Assembly: GCF_037572415.1 (NCBI RefSeq)
Contig: NZ_JBBHLB010000017.1
Location: 11,969 to 75,968 of the forward strand
Origin: Flavonifractor porci
Lineage (GTDB): Bacteria; Bacillota; Clostridia; Oscillospirales; Oscillospiraceae
Length of the DNA stretch: 64,000 bases
Reading direction: 5' to 3'
This document shows, in pieces, positions 45,433-54,165 of the stretch. The notes under the pieces are model-generated. The model made no database searches, was not told the DNA's origin, and saw only the letters and a list, made by a program, of their open reading frames with translations. The position numbers were made by a program, and so were the translations under genes. Numbering within the stretch: the first letter of the stretch is position 1; each line of letters begins with the position of its first letter.

Positions 45433-45481
45433 GTGACCTGCTAGGAAATAATTTTTGACAATATGAAAGGAAGGAACCACC

Positions 45482-46852
45482 ATGAGCGCCATCAAGCTGC
45501 GTGAAAATCTCTGGTCCGTGGGCGTCCTCAATCCGACGCTGCGGGTCTTTGACATCGTAATGGAATCCAAATACGGTACCTCCTACAATGCCTATCTGCT
45601 GACGGGAGAGAAGAATGTTCTGATCGAAACGGTCCATACCGATTATTTTGATGAATATCTGGATAACATCCGCCAGGTCATTCCCCTGGAGGATGTGGAT
45701 TACCTGATCATGAATCACAATGAACCTGACCATTCCGGCAGCGTGGCCAAGTTGATGGCAGTTTGCCCCAAGCTGGAGATCATCGCCACCAAGGCGGGCA
45801 AAAAGCACCTACAGGATATCACCAACCTGGATCTGCCCTGCCGTGCCGTGGCCGCAGGTGATACCCTGGACCTGGGCAACCGGGTGCTGGAGTTCATTCC
45901 CTCTCCCATGCTCCACTGGGCCGACTCTATGTTTACCTGGGACAAGGAGGGCAAGACCCTCTTTACCTGCGACTTCCTGGGCTGCCATTTCTGTGAGCCT
46001 ACCATGCTGGACAAGAACATCCACGTCAAGGAGGCCTATGAGGGCGAGTTTGCCTACTACTATGCCGGCATCTTTGGCCCCTTCAAGCCCAGCGTGCTCT
46101 CTGGTCTGAACAAGATGCCCGCCGACGTAGAGCTGGTGTGCCCCAGCCACGGCCCCTGCCTGACCGAGACCATTGCCAAGGCCAAGGAGCTCTACCGTAC
46201 CTGGAGCACTCCCGCGCCCAAGACCCAGCGTACCGCCTTTGTGGTGTATGCTTCCGCTTACGGCTGCACCCGTACCCTGGCAGAGACCGCTGCCAGAGCC
46301 CTGGAGGACGAGGGCTATGCCGTCACTGTGGCGGACGTCACTGTGGAGTCCTATGAAAACTGTGTGAAGCTGGCCCATGAGGCCGACGTACTGCTGGTGG
46401 GCTCTCCCACCATCAACCGCGCCGCCCCCAAGGCTGTGTGGGACGTGCTCACCTCCATCGACCCCATCAACCTGAAGGGTAAGGCCGCCGGCGCCTTCGG
46501 CGCCTATGGCTGGAGCGGCGAGGCTGCCCCCATGCTCCACACCTTCCTGAAGGGCCTGCGCTATGCCGCTCCTGAGGAGCCCTTCCGCATTCTCTTCACT
46601 CCCACTCAGGCTGACCTGGACGCTATGGCTGACTACGCCCGCAGTGTAGCCGCCCTGTGCACCGTGCCGGTGGACGCCCCCAAGACCGAGGGCGGCAAGT
46701 GGGTGTGCGCGCTGTGCGGTTACATTTATGATCCTGCCGAGGGTGATCCTGCTCACGGTGTGGCTCCCGGCACCCCCTGGGAGCAGGTGCCCTCCTCCTG
46801 GTCCTGCCCCCTGTGCGGCGTGGACAAGGAGATGTTTAAAAAAGCGGAGTAA
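45482..46852 (+). CDS. Flavodiiron protein (FprA-type) fused to rubredoxin
   Basis: A cytoplasmic oxygen/nitric-oxide reductase that protects anaerobes. 456 residues in three parts: an MBL-type diiron domain (1-250) with NHNEPDHSGS as metal motif, a flavodoxin domain (about 255-395) opening VVYASAYGCTRT, and a C-terminal rubredoxin (about 405-456) with CALCGYIYDP and CPLCGVDK. The rubredoxin is the electron donor, so it needs only an NAD(P)H:rubredoxin reductase. The ATG follows GAAAGGAAGG. It is a single-gene unit. Confidence 0.95.
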   Translation: MSAIKLRENLWSVGVLNPTLRVFDIVMESKYGTSYNAYLLTGEKNVLIETVHTDYFDEYLDNIRQVIPLEDVDYLIMNHNEPDHSGSVAKLMAVCPKLEIIATKAGKKHLQDITNLDLPCRAVAAGDTLDLGNRVLEFIPSPMLHWADSMFTWDKEGKTLFTCDFLGCHFCEPTMLDKNIHVKEAYEGEFAYYYAGIFGPFKPSVLSGLNKMPADVELVCPSHGPCLTETIAKAKELYRTWSTPAPKTQRTAFVVYASAYGCTRTLAETAARALEDEGYAVTVADVTVESYENCVKLAHEADVLLVGSPTINRAAPKAVWDVLTSIDPINLKGKAAGAFGAYGWSGEAAPMLHTFLKGLRYAAPEEPFRILFTPTQADLDAMADYARSVAALCTVPVDAPKTEGGKWVCALCGYIYDPAEGDPAHGVAPGTPWEQVPSSWSCPLCGVDKEMFKKAE

Positions 46853-46902
46853 ATCTTCCAAAATAGAGCCGTTTGCGTGTTGCGTCGATACGGCTGCAAA
46901 AT

Positions 46903-46940
46903 AAAAGTAGACACTCACAAGTGTGGGTGTCTACTTTTTT
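46903..46940. terminator. Terminator of the flavodiiron gene; second copy of a dispersed repeat
   Basis: AAAAGTAGACACTCAC (46903-46918) pairs with GTGGGTGTCTACTTTT (46923-46938) with one wobble, then T. The left arm matches that at 32341. Confidence 0.9.
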
Positions 46941-47003
46941 GTGGTAAGTCAACCTATGTATAGTTCTTCCACAGCTCCTGTCCCGCCGCTGCATTGAGAT
47001 ACA

Positions 47004-47038
47004 AAAACCCTGTTCAGTACAGGACTGAACAGGGTTTT
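47004..47038. terminator. Terminator of the exporter/SLH operon
   Basis: AAAACCCTGTTCAGT (47004-47018) pairs perfectly with ACTGAACAGGGTTTT (47024-47038). Confidence 0.9.
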
Positions 47039-47082
47039 CGATAAATTTGCTTTTTCTGGGCCTGTTTTCTCTTAACCGGCGC

Positions 47083-49455
47083 CTACTGCACCACTACCAC
47101 GCGGACCTTGCCGCCGTCCTCCGGCGTGCGGTCGTAGTAGATGGTGATGTTGTCGGAGAAGGCACGGGCCTGATTGAGGGCATCCATGGGGTCCTCCGCC
47201 GTAAACCACTGCTTGGTGGTCTTGTTGTAGCACACCACATTGTCCGAGATGGGCAGCACCATATCAGTGGTGGTCACCGTCTTGGCCTTCATATCAAAGG
47301 CGCTGCGGCGTACGCCGTCCTGCTCCTTCAGGAACACATAGCCGGCAATCTTGGCAGGACCATCCTTTAATGTGTTCAGAGAGGCTACCACGCCGCCAAC
47401 TGCGTTGCGGGGCACTTCCACACCTCCCACCAGTTCCAGCTTGCTCTCGCCGCTTTTGTCCGAGGTGGTCACGATCACGGTGGAGTTAATGATGGGACCC
47501 ATGCTGGAGGAGGTCTCCATTGTCCCCTTGCTCATAAAGCCGTAGGTATACAGATCGCCGGTCACGTCATCCAGCACCAGCACATTGTACCGGCCGGCAT
47601 AGTCCTTGCCGGCATACAAGATCTTGGAGGCGGGCACGCTGGAAGCGGTGATCTGGCTGTACTTGACAGGCTGGAGCTTGCTGCTGCCCACCTTCTCGTA
47701 CACCGCCGCATTGTCGGCCAGAGCCACGCCGCCCAGGGTGCGGGCAGCCACCTCCAGCTTGCCGGTGACCCCGCTGGAGGAGCCGCCGGTGAGGCGGGTC
47801 AGGCTGATCTGGCCCAGCTTATAGGAGGAGACGGTGACCAGCTCGCCCAGCATTTTGGTCGCGCTATCGTTCCGGTAGGCGGTTTTGCCCTTCACCTCAC
47901 CCAGCACACTGTCCAGCAGCTGTACAGTTGCTTCACCGTTCTCTGCATTGATCTCCTTCACATAACCCACCGCATTGCCCTTGGCGGCGGCGGTGGTGAC
48001 CGCACCGGCCACCTTTCCGTCATTGGTGAGCAGCAGAGTCAGGGTATCGCCGATCTTGAAGTTGCGCAGATCCTCCACCGCACAGGGCAGCACCGGCAGC
48101 TCCACACCCATGACCCAGATCTTGGCCGGGGTATCAGTATTGGGGTAGACGTTCTCATACATACCGGTGAGCCGCAGGTCGGAGATGTTCATGACCTTGG
48201 CGCCGCTGTCATAGGTGGCCACGTCGTACTGACGGATGTCATTGACGGTGGCAGGCATCCTGTTCTTATAGATCTGGTAATTGCTCTCCCCCTTGGCCAG
48301 GGCGGTGAAAGGATTTCCGGAGGGCACGCTCCGGGCCACCATGGCGGTGTCGGAGGCGGAGGCGGAGCGCAGGAACACATAGTCCACCTTGCCCTCTGCC
48401 GTGTAGTAGAAAGTGGCGGGGGTGCCCGGCTTCAGGTCCTGCCACAGCTCCTCATATACCTTCTTCTCGCCGTCCTGGTACACGGTGGTCTGAGGCGGCA
48501 GCTCCAGGGTCTCGCCGCCGGTGAGCCGCGCTTCATTGTAGGCCCACTCAGCCACGTTGACTGCCCGGCTGGTGATATTCTCCTTGGGCTGGAAGGCCAG
48601 CAGCTTGTCGTTCTTATCCAGCACCACGTCGCCCTGCATACCTTCCAGGCGCTCGTCCAGGCCCGCCCGGTCGGTCTTGTAGGTGCCGGTGGTGGTCTTG
48701 ACCGCGGTGTTGGAGCCGGCCAGGGTGGCGTTCACATCCAGCAGGATGCCGCCGTCCTCCACTTTGCAGCCCAGACCGGTGAGGTAGAGGCTGTCGCTGC
48801 CCTTGGTCTTGGCAAAGAGCAGGTTGTAGAACAGGATGGCAGCCTGGCCGCGGGAGATGGTGGAGGCGCCGGTCAGGTTCAGCTTATCCAGCAGTCCGGC
48901 GGAGCCGGCCAGCCCCATATAGCCGTCGTACCAGTTGAGACCGCCTGCCACATCGCCGTCGCTGTAACCCAGCACCCGCATGAGGATGGTGACGGCCTCG
49001 CCGCAGGTGATGACCCGGTCGGGCTGGAATGTGCCGTCGCCCACGCCCATAATCAGGCGGGTACCCGCTGTGGCGCTCTCCCCGTCACCGCCGGAGGAGC
49101 CGCCCACAGTGATGGAGGCAGCCAGATTGATGTAGCCTCTGGCCCAGTGGGTGGAGCTGACGTCGGTAAAGATGGTGCGGCTGCGCTGGGCGGGCTCCTC
49201 GTCGCCCCGGCCCATGATCTCCACCGTCATCTTGCAGAATTCGCTCCGGGTCAGGGTGCCCTGGGGCCGGAACGCGCCGCCGCCGGTGCCGTTCACCACG
49301 CCCAGCAGGCGCAGCATCTCGGCGGCATTGGCCTGGTCGGGATCGGTGATGTCGGTAAAGGCTGAATTGCCTGCCGCGGAGGCGGAGGGCACCACCAGCA
49401 TACTCACCAGCAGCGCCACCGCCAGCAGGGCGGAAAGCCATTTTCTCACTTTCAT
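47083..49455 (-). CDS. S-layer homology (SLH) domain surface protein
   Basis: A 790-residue secreted protein. A signal peptide (residues 1-27, ending SASAAG) is followed by three SLH repeats (about 30-240; FTDITDPDQANAAEMLRLLGVVNGTGGGAFRPQ is the first), which bind cell-wall polymer. The remaining ~550 residues are beta-rich repeats of unknown role. The ATG follows AAAGGAG. It is 14 bp after the permease stop, the last gene of a four-gene operon with an ABC exporter, which suggests it is a substrate of, or a partner for, that exporter. Confidence 0.9.
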   Translation of the reverse strand: MKVRKWLSALLAVALLVSMLVVPSASAAGNSAFTDITDPDQANAAEMLRLLGVVNGTGGGAFRPQGTLTRSEFCKMTVEIMGRGDEEPAQRSRTIFTDVSSTHWARGYINLAASITVGGSSGGDGESATAGTRLIMGVGDGTFQPDRVITCGEAVTILMRVLGYSDGDVAGGLNWYDGYMGLAGSAGLLDKLNLTGASTISRGQAAILFYNLLFAKTKGSDSLYLTGLGCKVEDGGILLDVNATLAGSNTAVKTTTGTYKTDRAGLDERLEGMQGDVVLDKNDKLLAFQPKENITSRAVNVAEWAYNEARLTGGETLELPPQTTVYQDGEKKVYEELWQDLKPGTPATFYYTAEGKVDYVFLRSASASDTAMVARSVPSGNPFTALAKGESNYQIYKNRMPATVNDIRQYDVATYDSGAKVMNISDLRLTGMYENVYPNTDTPAKIWVMGVELPVLPCAVEDLRNFKIGDTLTLLLTNDGKVAGAVTTAAAKGNAVGYVKEINAENGEATVQLLDSVLGEVKGKTAYRNDSATKMLGELVTVSSYKLGQISLTRLTGGSSSGVTGKLEVAARTLGGVALADNAAVYEKVGSSKLQPVKYSQITASSVPASKILYAGKDYAGRYNVLVLDDVTGDLYTYGFMSKGTMETSSSMGPIINSTVIVTTSDKSGESKLELVGGVEVPRNAVGGVVASLNTLKDGPAKIAGYVFLKEQDGVRRSAFDMKAKTVTTTDMVLPISDNVVCYNKTTKQWFTAEDPMDALNQARAFSDNITIYYDRTPEDGGKVRVVVVQ

Positions 49456-49469
49456 ACACTCACTCTCCT

Positions 49470-50678
49470 TTAGTCTGCCCGCAGGGCTTCCACCGGCTGG
49501 AGGCCGGAGGCCTTAATGGCAGGATAGAGGCCAAAGGCCACGCCAAGGGCAACGGAAATGAAGAAAGCGCCTACCGTTATCCCGGCGTTGGGTATCAATA
49601 TGGTATGGAAAGACAGTTTTCCCACGATCAAGGTACCGATATAGCCCACGATGATACCGAAGATGCCGCCGATGCCGCAGATCATGCAGGCTTCGATGAG
49701 GAACTGGGCAATGATGCTCTTGCGCTCGGCGCCGATGGCCTTGCGGATACCGATCTCACGGGTACGCTCGGTCACGGTGACCAGCATAATGTTCATGATG
49801 CCGATACCGCCCACCGCCAGAGAGATGGCGGCGATACCGCCCAAAAAGCGCTGCTGCATCTGATCCTGCTCCTTACCCTCCTCCTGCATCTGGTTGGGGG
49901 TGGTAACATCATAATATCCGCTGTTAGGATCAATGACGCCCTGGAGAAAACCCTTGAGCAGCGTGATGGCCCGGGTGGTGGATTCCGAATCCTTGGCCTT
50001 GGCCACGAAGGTATCCATGCTGGTCCGGCTGTTCAGCACCCGGTTCATAGAGTAGGGCAGCACGATATAGCGGTCCATACCGGTCATATTATTGGGATCT
50101 TTTTCCTTGTAAACGCCAATAACCTCAAACGGGATATTGTTGATGGTGATACTCTGGCCCACCGGGTCCATGTAATTAAACAGGGCGTCGGCCATCTTGG
50201 AGCCCAGCACACAAACCTGGTTGTAGTTTTTCACATCCAGGTAGGCGATGTCTCTCCCCTTTGCCAGGGTAAAGTTGTTGCACAGGGAGAACTGCTGGTT
50301 GCCCATCACCACCTGGGGAGATTCCTCCCAAGAGGTATTATAGTTGTCCAGGGTTTTGGCGCCGTATTTGATGACGGTTTGATTGTACATCTGCACCACC
50401 GGGGTAACGCCCAGTACATATTCGTCCAGCTCCATACAATAGTCATACAACTCATCGGATACCTTCTCGCTGTTCCAGCTGTTGGCCTGGATGTTGATGA
50501 TGTTGGTACCCAGGCTCTCATAGAAGGCCCGCATCTGCTGGTTCTGCCCCTGGGCATAGGACACCAGGATGATGACGGCAGCCAGACCGATAATGACACC
50601 CAGCATGGTAAGGACCGAGCGGGCTTTCTTGGCTGCAATGGATTTGATGGCGATCTTGAACGCCTGCGACAGATTCAT
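49470..50678 (-). CDS. MacB-type ABC transporter permease
   Basis: A 402-residue permease: one N-terminal membrane helix (KARSVLTMLGVIIGLAAVIILVSYA), a ~220-residue external domain and three C-terminal helices (GGIAAISLAVGGIGIMNIMLVTVTERTREIGIRKAIGA is the hallmark motif). It works as a dimer with the ATPase and adaptor encoded just upstream; its start overlaps the ATPase stop by 4 bp. Systems of this kind export peptides or antimicrobials. Confidence 0.93.
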   Translation of the reverse strand: MNLSQAFKIAIKSIAAKKARSVLTMLGVIIGLAAVIILVSYAQGQNQQMRAFYESLGTNIINIQANSWNSEKVSDELYDYCMELDEYVLGVTPVVQMYNQTVIKYGAKTLDNYNTSWEESPQVVMGNQQFSLCNNFTLAKGRDIAYLDVKNYNQVCVLGSKMADALFNYMDPVGQSITINNIPFEVIGVYKEKDPNNMTGMDRYIVLPYSMNRVLNSRTSMDTFVAKAKDSESTTRAITLLKGFLQGVIDPNSGYYDVTTPNQMQEEGKEQDQMQQRFLGGIAAISLAVGGIGIMNIMLVTVTERTREIGIRKAIGAERKSIIAQFLIEACMICGIGGIFGIIVGYIGTLIVGKLSFHTILIPNAGITVGAFFISVALGVAFGLYPAIKASGLQPVEALRAD

Positions 50679-51370
50679 GCAAAAGCCCCCTCCCTGTTTC
50701 CGTCATAGATGATACGTCCATCGGAAATGCGCACCACCCGCTGGGCGGTGGAGGCAATGCCGTTGTCGTGTGTAATGAGGATGATGGTGGAGCCCTCCTC
50801 ATGAAGCCCGTGGAGGATCTCCAGCACATGCTTGCCGGTGCGGGAGTCCAGGGCGCCGGTGGGCTCGTCGGCCATAATGATGGGGGGCTGGGTGGCAATG
50901 GCCCGGGCGATGGCCACCCGCTGCTGCTGACCGCCCGACATCTCGGTGGGCTTGTGGTCGGCCCGGTCAGCCAGACCTACCCGCTCCAGTGCGGCCTCCA
51001 CCCTCTCCCACCGCTTGGAGGCGGAAACCCCCTGATAGATCAGGGGAAGTTCCACATTCTCCCAGGCGTTGAGGGCGGGGATCAGATTAAAACCCTGAAA
51101 GATAAATCCGATCTGCTTGTTGCGGATGTGGGCCAGCTGTTTGTCCGTCAGTTCGGTCACGTCCACCCCGTCCAGATGGTAGTCCCCATAGGTGGGGATA
51201 TCCAGGCAGCCCAGGATATTCATCAGGGTGGACTTGCCGGAGCCGGACTGGCCGATGATGGCCACGAACTCCCCCCGGTCTACCGTGAGGCTCACCCCGT
51301 CCAGGGCCCGGACCTCGCTTTCCTCCCCCTCATGGTAGATCTTGAAGAGATTTTTCACATCGATCAGCAT
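50675..51370 (-). CDS. MacB-type ABC transporter ATP-binding protein
   Basis: A 231-residue ATPase: Walker A GQSGSGKS, signature MSGGQQQRVAIARA, Walker B PIIMADEPTGALD and H-loop LITHDN. The ATG at 51370 is 1 bp after the adaptor stop, with GGGGTGG upstream in the adaptor gene. A longer reading to 51433 would overlap the adaptor gene and was rejected. Confidence 0.93.
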   Translation of the reverse strand: MLIDVKNLFKIYHEGEESEVRALDGVSLTVDRGEFVAIIGQSGSGKSTLMNILGCLDIPTYGDYHLDGVDVTELTDKQLAHIRNKQIGFIFQGFNLIPALNAWENVELPLIYQGVSASKRWERVEAALERVGLADRADHKPTEMSGGQQQRVAIARAIATQPPIIMADEPTGALDSRTGKHVLEILHGLHEEGSTIILITHDNGIASTAQRVVRISDGRIIYDGNREGAFA

Positions 51371-51371
51371 A

Positions 51372-53375
51372 TCAGCCACCCCAACTGCTGGCGTTCTGGG
51401 TGGCGTAACCGATGAACACCTCGTCACCTTCATTCAGGCCCCGCTTGATCTCCACCCGGGTGGTGTCGGCCAGGCCGATCTCCACCGGCACGGCCCAGAA
51501 GCCCTCGGGGCATTCCCAGGCGGGATCAGGCTCCAGAATGGCATTCGCCGGGGCCTCCTTGGACTTGACAAAGACGATGGTGCCGGTCTCTCCATCGGTG
51601 GAGGGGCCGCCCATACCGCCGCTGGCGCCGCCGCCAGTGGAGATACCCGGGCCAGGCATGACTACTACGCCCAGCTTACGGGCGGAAACGCCGCCGGAAT
51701 ACCGTTGAGGTATTGCTACCGCACCGCCGCTGACAGACATATCTCCGTCTATGATCATGCCGCCGTCATCGACGTTCACATCGCCGTCGCCCACAGTTCC
51801 GCCGTCGTCCACGGACATATCGCCGTCATCAGGAAGATCACTGCCGCCCATTTCACCGCCGTCCGTACCGTCCTCTCCGCCATCGCCGGCAGGGGGCGCA
51901 TCCATGCTGTCGGGCAGCGTCACATTGCCGAAGCTGACATACTTGACAGCGGCCACCGGCACGGTAAGACAGTTGTCCGACTGGCTGGCCACAAAGGAAT
52001 AGTTAACGTAAGTACCGGGGATCATGGAGCCGTCAAGATTGTCCACCGAAACCACCGCGGGAACAGAGGCCACGCCGTTTTCTCCGGATGCGGTGAGGGA
52101 GACGCTCTGCACCACGCCCATATAGGGAGTACCATACTGGTCCAGCTCCACCATCATGCCCACCTTGACATACTGGGCATTGCGCTCGTCCACGCTGATC
52201 TCCACCGTCATCTGAGAGGTATCGGCAATGCTGATGCCCTGACCGCTCTGCACCTCGGCGCCCTCGGTAAGGCTGCAGGAGAGCACGGTACCCGCAATGG
52301 GAGAGACACCGTTGTACTTGCTCAGCTCATTGTTGGCCTCCTTCAGCTTCTCCTGTGCTGCCTTCAGCGCCTCCTGTTTGGCGCTGATCTCCTGGTCGGA
52401 GTTCTTGGCGCCCAGCTGGACCAGGACCTGGCCCGCCTTCACATCGGAGTAATTCAGCAGTCCGACGCTCTCTACCGGGCCGGAGGCCTTGGCCTTCACC
52501 ACAGTAGTTTCATAGAATTCCAGCTTGCCATTTTGATAGGGGTAAATGGGAGTGCCGTTGGCGTCAGTGAGGGAAGCGGAAACCTCCATCCCCTCAGTGA
52601 GGGTACCGGGATTATCCAGCACAAAGACCACCTCAAAATGGGTGGCTCCCTCCGGGGAAACAAAGCGGACCTTGTTGATCTTCTCCACCGTTCCGGTACG
52701 GCTGCCCATGATGGAGGGGATGGTGATCTGAGCGGTCTGTCCCACCTTGATGCTGTCCTCATAGGCATAGCTGTAGTAGAGGGAGACGCGCAGTTTGGTG
52801 TCGTTGACGATGGTGGCGATGGTATCGCCCTCGTTCACCGTATCCCCCACCTTCAGGTCGGCCACCTCCCTCAGGTTGCCGGCGTGAGGTGCCTTGATGG
52901 TCAGCTCTCCGATCTTTTCATGGACCGCCTGGAGCTGTTTCTGGCAGTCATCCACCGTCTCCTGGGCGGCCTTGACCGCCTCACGGGCAGTTTTGTCGTC
53001 CATGCGGTAGAGGGGCTGGCCCTCGGTGACCTGGTCGCCCTCCTTCACATAGAGCTCCAGGATGGTGCCGGTACCCGGCGTGACGGTGGCCGATTTGTTG
53101 GCCTTGGCCATGCCGCTGCCTTCCACCTTTACCTGGATGGACCCCAGCTGGACGGTATCCGTCATGGCCTTGCCCAATCCCGTCTGATCCTCCCGAAACA
53201 CAAAGTACCACAGCGCAAAGATAATTCCGGCGATCACCGCCGCAGTAATGAGCAGGCCCACGATGAGCTTGAGCTTGCTGCGGCGCTTCTTCTTTCTGGG
53301 GCCGGAAGGCGTCCCGGCCGGCGGCGTCTGGATCGGAACGGGCTGCTCGAGCACAGGCGTCTGTTGATCCGTCAT
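51372..53375 (-). CDS. MacA/HlyD-like efflux adaptor with Gly/Asp-rich insert
   Basis: A 667-residue membrane-anchored adaptor: a Pro-rich cytoplasmic start and Lys/Arg patch, one membrane helix (residues about 37-60), a lipoyl-like domain, a helical hairpin (AVKAAQETVDDCQKQLQAVH; a second one at KQEALKAAQEKLKEANNEL) and a barrel domain. Residues about 490-595 are a Gly/Asp-rich low-complexity insert (DGDMSVDDGG-like repeats), then a short lipoyl-like C-terminus. The start at 53375 has AAGGAGGAG upstream; 53654 would need translation through the promoter. It is the first gene of the operon. Confidence 0.88.
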   Translation of the reverse strand: MTDQQTPVLEQPVPIQTPPAGTPSGPRKKKRRSKLKLIVGLLITAAVIAGIIFALWYFVFREDQTGLGKAMTDTVQLGSIQVKVEGSGMAKANKSATVTPGTGTILELYVKEGDQVTEGQPLYRMDDKTAREAVKAAQETVDDCQKQLQAVHEKIGELTIKAPHAGNLREVADLKVGDTVNEGDTIATIVNDTKLRVSLYYSYAYEDSIKVGQTAQITIPSIMGSRTGTVEKINKVRFVSPEGATHFEVVFVLDNPGTLTEGMEVSASLTDANGTPIYPYQNGKLEFYETTVVKAKASGPVESVGLLNYSDVKAGQVLVQLGAKNSDQEISAKQEALKAAQEKLKEANNELSKYNGVSPIAGTVLSCSLTEGAEVQSGQGISIADTSQMTVEISVDERNAQYVKVGMMVELDQYGTPYMGVVQSVSLTASGENGVASVPAVVSVDNLDGSMIPGTYVNYSFVASQSDNCLTVPVAAVKYVSFGNVTLPDSMDAPPAGDGGEDGTDGGEMGGSDLPDDGDMSVDDGGTVGDGDVNVDDGGMIIDGDMSVSGGAVAIPQRYSGGVSARKLGVVVMPGPGISTGGGASGGMGGPSTDGETGTIVFVKSKEAPANAILEPDPAWECPEGFWAVPVEIGLADTTRVEIKRGLNEGDEVFIGYATQNASSWGG

Positions 53376-53412
53376 ATTGAACTCCTCCTTATACACTTGC
53401 TTGTTCATTGCC

Positions 53413-53440
53413 ATTCTAGCATACCAGGTAAGGTAAGCAA
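53413..53440 (-). promoter_or_regulatory. Promoter of the adaptor-ABC-SLH operon
   Basis: On the minus strand TTGCTT (53440-53435) and TAGAAT (53418-53413), 16-bp spacer; its -35 lies at the edge of the tandem repeat. Confidence 0.55.
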
Positions 53441-53458
53441 TGACAAAGCAATGACAAA
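53437..53458. promoter_or_regulatory. Tandem 11-bp repeat, candidate response-regulator site
   Basis: GCAATGACAAA occurs twice head to tail (53437-53447, 53448-53458). The 11-bp pitch, one helical turn, and the position over and upstream of the -35 fit a dimeric activator such as an OmpR-type regulator. Confidence 0.55.
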
Positions 53459-53605
53459 TTCTTAATAAATCCTTAAGTTTCCCTGCTAATTCCAGGAAGG
53501 GCACCCGGCAGCACCAGTGTATGCCCTTCCCCGAAAAATCTTCGCCGAAAACCGCCGTGTCTATTATTACTTTAGACGTTTCAAAAAGCAAGAAGTTCCC
53601 ATAAA

Positions 53606-53650
53606 AAAACTCCCATGGGATGCCAAACGATCGCACCCCATAGGAGTTTT
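53606..53650 (-). terminator. Terminator of the carrier/C-S lyase/DUF1893 operon
   Basis: AAAACTCCCATGGGATGC (53606-53623) pairs with GCACCCCATAGGAGTTTT (53633-53650) with two mismatches; a T run follows on the minus strand. Confidence 0.8.
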
Positions 53651-53678
53651 CCATAAACTATACCGTTTTGATACTCCG

Positions 53679-54140
53679 TCAGTTTTCCGCTTTATGCCGC
53701 GCAGCCAGCGAACAAGCAGGCCCCTCTGCACTGCGGCTTTTCAGGAAATCCCATCTCTTCGTTTCATCCGGGTGGTCTACCAGGAACTGCTCAATGGGGC
53801 AGACTTTGCTCGCTTCCTTGGAAGAATGGACCAAAGGAATCATCGCTTCATATTGGACTTCTATGTGCTGCCGCTTCAGCTCCTGATATCCATATTCAGA
53901 CAGCTTCCTGGCGTAACAGACGGGTACTCCCAGCCGCACCGCAAACATCGCCAAAGCAACGCCAAGCTGATCTGCATAGAGGCTGCCATACCCATCCTTG
54001 GGGAGCTGGCCGGTAAACCACTCCCTGCACAGAGCCGATACCGGACTTTTCCCGCTCTCCCATATCACACTGCCGTCAGTTCCGGTCAGGATCGCCAATG
54101 CCTCTTTGCGTACAATTCTTTCCATCAATTTTTCATTCAT
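53679..54140 (-). CDS. DUF1893-like protein
   Basis: A 153-residue protein resembling DUF1893: GKSPVSALCREWFTGQ, YADQLGVALAMFAVRLGV, CYARKLSEYGYQEL and the cysteine/proline KVCPIEQFL ending match the family's layout. Its biochemical role is not known to me; the family's D-K/G-A-A-like helix and conserved Cys suggest a redox or binding role. The ATG at 54140 has GAGGAG 11 nt upstream. It lies 25 bp after the C-S lyase gene. Confidence 0.7.
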   Translation of the reverse strand: MNEKLMERIVRKEALAILTGTDGSVIWESGKSPVSALCREWFTGQLPKDGYGSLYADQLGVALAMFAVRLGVPVCYARKLSEYGYQELKRQHIEVQYEAMIPLVHSSKEASKVCPIEQFLVDHPDETKRWDFLKSRSAEGPACSLAARHKAEN

Positions 54141-54165
54141 AGTATACTGTACTCCTCGCAGCAAC

